Origin: Holdemania massiliensis
Lineage (GTDB): Bacteria > Bacillota_I > Bacilli_A > Erysipelotrichales > Erysipelotrichaceae
Assembly (NCBI RefSeq): GCF_022440805.1
Contig: NZ_JAKNTK010000001.1
Coordinates: forward strand, 3,782,001 to 3,846,000
DNA: 64,000 bases
Reading direction: 5' to 3'
Numbering within the stretch: the first letter of the stretch is position 1; every line of letters starts with the position of its first letter. A program made the translations under genes and the position numbers. Under the pieces are notes generated by a model. The model was not told the origin of the DNA, made no database searches, and saw only the letters and a list, made by a program, of their open reading frames with translations. Positions 62,501-64,000 of this stretch are shown here, in pieces.

Positions 62501-64000
62501 CCTGAACGGTAATTTTAGTATAGTCTTTGGCATCGCCACCGCCATAATCACCGCCTGCATAAACCGAATCCCGTATTTCCAGACCTGAATGCGTCAGTGC
62601 CGGTTTCTCCCCGGGATTGTCTTTATAATACTGACATGCGCTCATTGCCCCGGAACCGATATGCAGATGAGTTGATCCGTTCACGATTCCGCGGTAACCA
62701 CCACCAAAGACTTTTCCACTGACAGTTCCGCCGACTAGATTGACGAAAACGATATCCGGCCAGCCTGCTTCTGGTTTGTTTCCTTCCTTACCATCATTGC
62801 TGAGCTCACTGCCACCATATAGATTGCCTCGAATCCATCCGCCGGTCATGTTCACTGCAGCGCCTTCTAAAAGCATAAATTCTCCTGTTTTACCCAGGGC
62901 ACCACCATATACAGAACTTTCCATTGTACCGCCCTGAATTGTGACGTTGGCCTTACCGGTTACCAGCCCTTCTTTACCGCCGCCGTAAACATTACCCATT
63001 ACCGTACCATTTTTAATTTCTACTGAAGCCGATCCTAAAACTTCCGCAGTCTGACCGCCGCCAAAGACACTTCCCTGGATTTTACCGTCGTTAATTTCTA
63101 CTGAAGTTGATCCTAAAACTTTCGCAATCTGACCGCCGCCAAAGATACTGCCCTGGATCGTACCACCGTTTAAAACAACTTTGACGCTTGAACCATCACA
63201 AATCCGGGCACATTCCTCATATCCATTTGCGTCAACTCCTTTTCCGCCACCGTAAACATTGCCTTGGACAACAGCTCCATCATTGATCCAAATTTCTCCC
63301 TCACCTTTAAAATAAGCATTTTTATCAGTATCATAAACAATGTTGTTACTTTTAACTACACCTGCTCCGCTGCCATAAATATCCCCTGTGATGACAGCTC
63401 CAGAGCCCATCTTAATTTCAAAGTCTCCTGTAAAGCTGCCAAAGTCGTTAGGATCTTTAGTTAAGTTCTTATAAGTGTCTGTAGTTTTAATTGCCGTATC
63501 TGCACCTTTTCCCGCGGCATAAATAGTACCCACCGTTGCATCTTTAACGTCAATCGTTACTTTTGTTTTTTTACCTGAGTCTGGACTTACTGTATATGCT
63601 GCAGAGCCGGCGCCATAGATTTCTCCAACACTCCCACCGGTAACATTTATATTCAAAGCGCCCTCAAAAGTAGGGATACTGACGATTCGGCCTGTACCAG
63701 CACCCCAGATTGTATCCACTCTCCCTCCGGAAATATTGATCTCGGTTCGACCTATATAAGCTGCAGCTGTTTGATTAAAACCCTGGTTACCGCCCTGAAT
63801 GCTGGTTACTTTACCTTTTTCGACATTGATTTGAACATTACCGTTAGTTACTCCACCGCTGGCTACGCCGGCAACGATTGTTCCCACAACAGCATTACCC
63901 TTTACTGTGATTTTAGATAATTTTTCCGGAGCCATTATATTAGAATTTACACCACTTTCACAGCTGCGGACATAAGCGACAATTCTTGTAATATTGCCGC
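59583..64000 (-). CDS. Giant Gly-rich repeat surface protein (N-terminus off the window)
   Basis: At least 1,472 residues, open to the right edge. The first 450 visible residues form a ladder of repeats of the type GGxVxGxVYGGGxxxxVxGxxxVxI, predicted as a parallel beta-helix. Then come a mixed region and, after about residue 950, several Ig-like beta-sandwich segments. The C-terminus (RLNFKAAGKEVPYNLIAE) has no LPXTG motif, no membrane anchor and no lysine tail. Probably an adhesin or shell protein at the cell surface. I do not recognise a named family. The terminator lies 30 bp downstream. Confidence 0.8.
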   Translation of the reverse strand, partial: GNITRIVAYVRSCESGVNSNIMAPEKLSKITVKGNAVVGTIVAGVASGGVTNGNVQINVEKGKVTSIQGGNQGFNQTAAAYIGRTEINISGGRVDTIWGAGTGRIVSIPTFEGALNINVTGGSVGEIYGAGSAAYTVSPDSGKKTKVTIDVKDATVGTIYAAGKGADTAIKTTDTYKNLTKDPNDFGSFTGDFEIKMGSGAVITGDIYGSGAGVVKSNNIVYDTDKNAYFKGEGEIWINDGAVVQGNVYGGGKGVDANGYEECARICDGSSVKVVLNGGTIQGSIFGGGQIAKVLGSTSVEINDGKIQGSVFGGGQTAEVLGSASVEIKNGTVMGNVYGGGKEGLVTGKANVTIQGGTMESSVYGGALGKTGEFMLLEGAAVNMTGGWIRGNLYGGSELSNDGKEGNKPEAGWPDIVFVNLVGGTVSGKVFGGGYRGIVNGSTHLHIGSGAMSACQYYKDNPGEKPALTHSGLEIRDSVYAGGDYGGGDAKDYTKITVQGTSHVYIDGTGYKTGNLSVDPEMKIDGGVFGSGASCDAGSTRLVTLKNYGEVTWEEGSNRVSDVSRTLSAIQRADRVTLINSHVRLTGLSDIANTNQTALYSLNRIGDHGMIAEEYDHGLVLQGGSTLVLESAMIETANFKSMDDGGNTVTLGDVSKAHNTIKFETGTVFQVSYEALKDGITQTQYGAVIGYAYMQAADNASVYAYARPKITDSDPMTNKDDGGFVDVNEKDLKKEIPYHNVGTNYRYWQLSGENASADRQTVLTAQKIEGKDGFLIAEGIVELPQLLQESHYTIESITLPNGLGLVQAAMDGTGNWIDESINKSSGGTSEDMINLAQDTMQINPLTSFGLFMEIGEGFDTTDPSNTVGKIISADSIKSESPSSIVGQTSPRAQANSRPKLNFYLTYYNPGISASTDLGEVQIILAVEDETNNHEKINISVNILTQASSLEDQTLDLYATSNGSFTGQLIIPAGADRELSLAKVDSKPGNMVPKAPSYTDYEFSVAMAPAPSQGWLSAGLMTEACDLNKVSNSIPIGKTDSRYQAVINFTLENNGQFKAKDESDLVKLTLIEGSGKTVAITLRVHWQESVVKKITAQPGRKYNLASLDSAADLVINQHSSLTVEFELAGNPSVNDLWLEFRDGKETAVLPKAAQLTLIYGSDYYAYSITGNEAKSQIPLSNFSNKNNKTMEGIVSKPVRVIVDFDKEGISVETYTLRLRNSTGADTQWCSFTVNNGLASVVEFSQTESEPIFTKDRVNLNLKVTPSSDTRYSEVGVVFSLDSDQHFPEGTFFIYAGVSYYPSQGQVYISLGAAGEYSIEMDTTQSTGFTEGKLSLKASIFPIGENAVNSKNERLNQSLTMAVEKGKETGLSVELIEGSRIFDVAERKPLKFNVTYLSDANENVEVIPQIKTAEGSYQSSEGWTIEQESPVNSNGNAQTKVITVTPPESIQAGTYRLNFKAAGKEVPYNLIAE
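63013..63168 (-). repeat. Tandem 78-bp repeat in the surface protein gene
   Basis: Two copies (63013-63090, 63091-63168), over 85 percent alike, encoding 26-residue units of the form DGKIQGSVFGGGQTAEVLGS followed by ASVEIK. Less similar units extend on both sides. Confidence 0.85.

Overview
The window looks like a chromosome segment of a low-to-mid GC Gram-positive bacterium (Bacillota, most like the Erysipelotrichia/Holdemania-type gut lineage; the class assignment is inference). Supporting signs are strong AGGAGG ribosome binding sites, intrinsic terminators with T-runs, zinc-type S14 and L36, a Bacilli-like S10-spc-alpha gene order, and ECF transporter genes upstream of truA. Nearly all genes lie on the minus strand, as expected for a highly expressed region co-directional with replication.

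Layout, left to right. 1-1361: a MarR-MATE efflux operon with a large palindromic operator. 1362-2797: a decayed interval bounded by two copies of the rpsI 3' end, holding an ORF6N-gene remnant; it looks like a degraded gene-terminal integration. 2798-3751: rplM-rpsI. 3836-5703: a PadR-DUF1700-DUF4097 envelope module under tandem 17-bp operators. 6294-9557: ecfA1-ecfA2-ecfT-truA. 9735-10991: a membrane-anchored hypothetical and a TrmR-like methyltransferase. 11051-16141: a complete 16S-23S-5S operon without spacer tRNAs. 16364-18732: a TetR-ABC exporter operon. 18918-33386: the S10-spc-alpha supercluster from rpsJ to rplQ, with secY, adk, map, infA and rpoA but no rpmD. 33709-36446: hydrolase, MFS exporter with divergent MerR, small Cys-rich membrane protein. 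36631-39697: ferrous iron uptake locus (two feoA, feoB, FeoB-associated protein). 39824-44356: HAD phosphatase, DUF975 protein, TatBAC and an AraC regulator. 44404-48881: the str operon rpsL-rpsG-fusA-tuf. 49120-55505: two secreted flavoprotein lipoproteins, each next to a divergent regulator (MerR, TetR), with a DtxR-type metalloregulator and a HAM1-like NTPase between them. 55566-58260: a second feoA-feoB locus preceded by a candidate metal-regulated small RNA. 58279-59283: an HD phosphohydrolase. 59583 to the right edge: a giant Gly-rich repeat surface protein, cut by the window.

The main theme outside translation genes is metal control. Two Feo loci share a nearly identical promoter and a 19-bp DtxR-like box, and a DtxR-family regulator is encoded between them. 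One of the box-controlled promoters appears to drive a roughly 220-nt terminator-ended RNA rather than directly the feo genes. The flavoprotein pair suggests anaerobic reduction of external organic acceptors, but neither protein carries an FMN-binding domain, so the electron donor must come from elsewhere.
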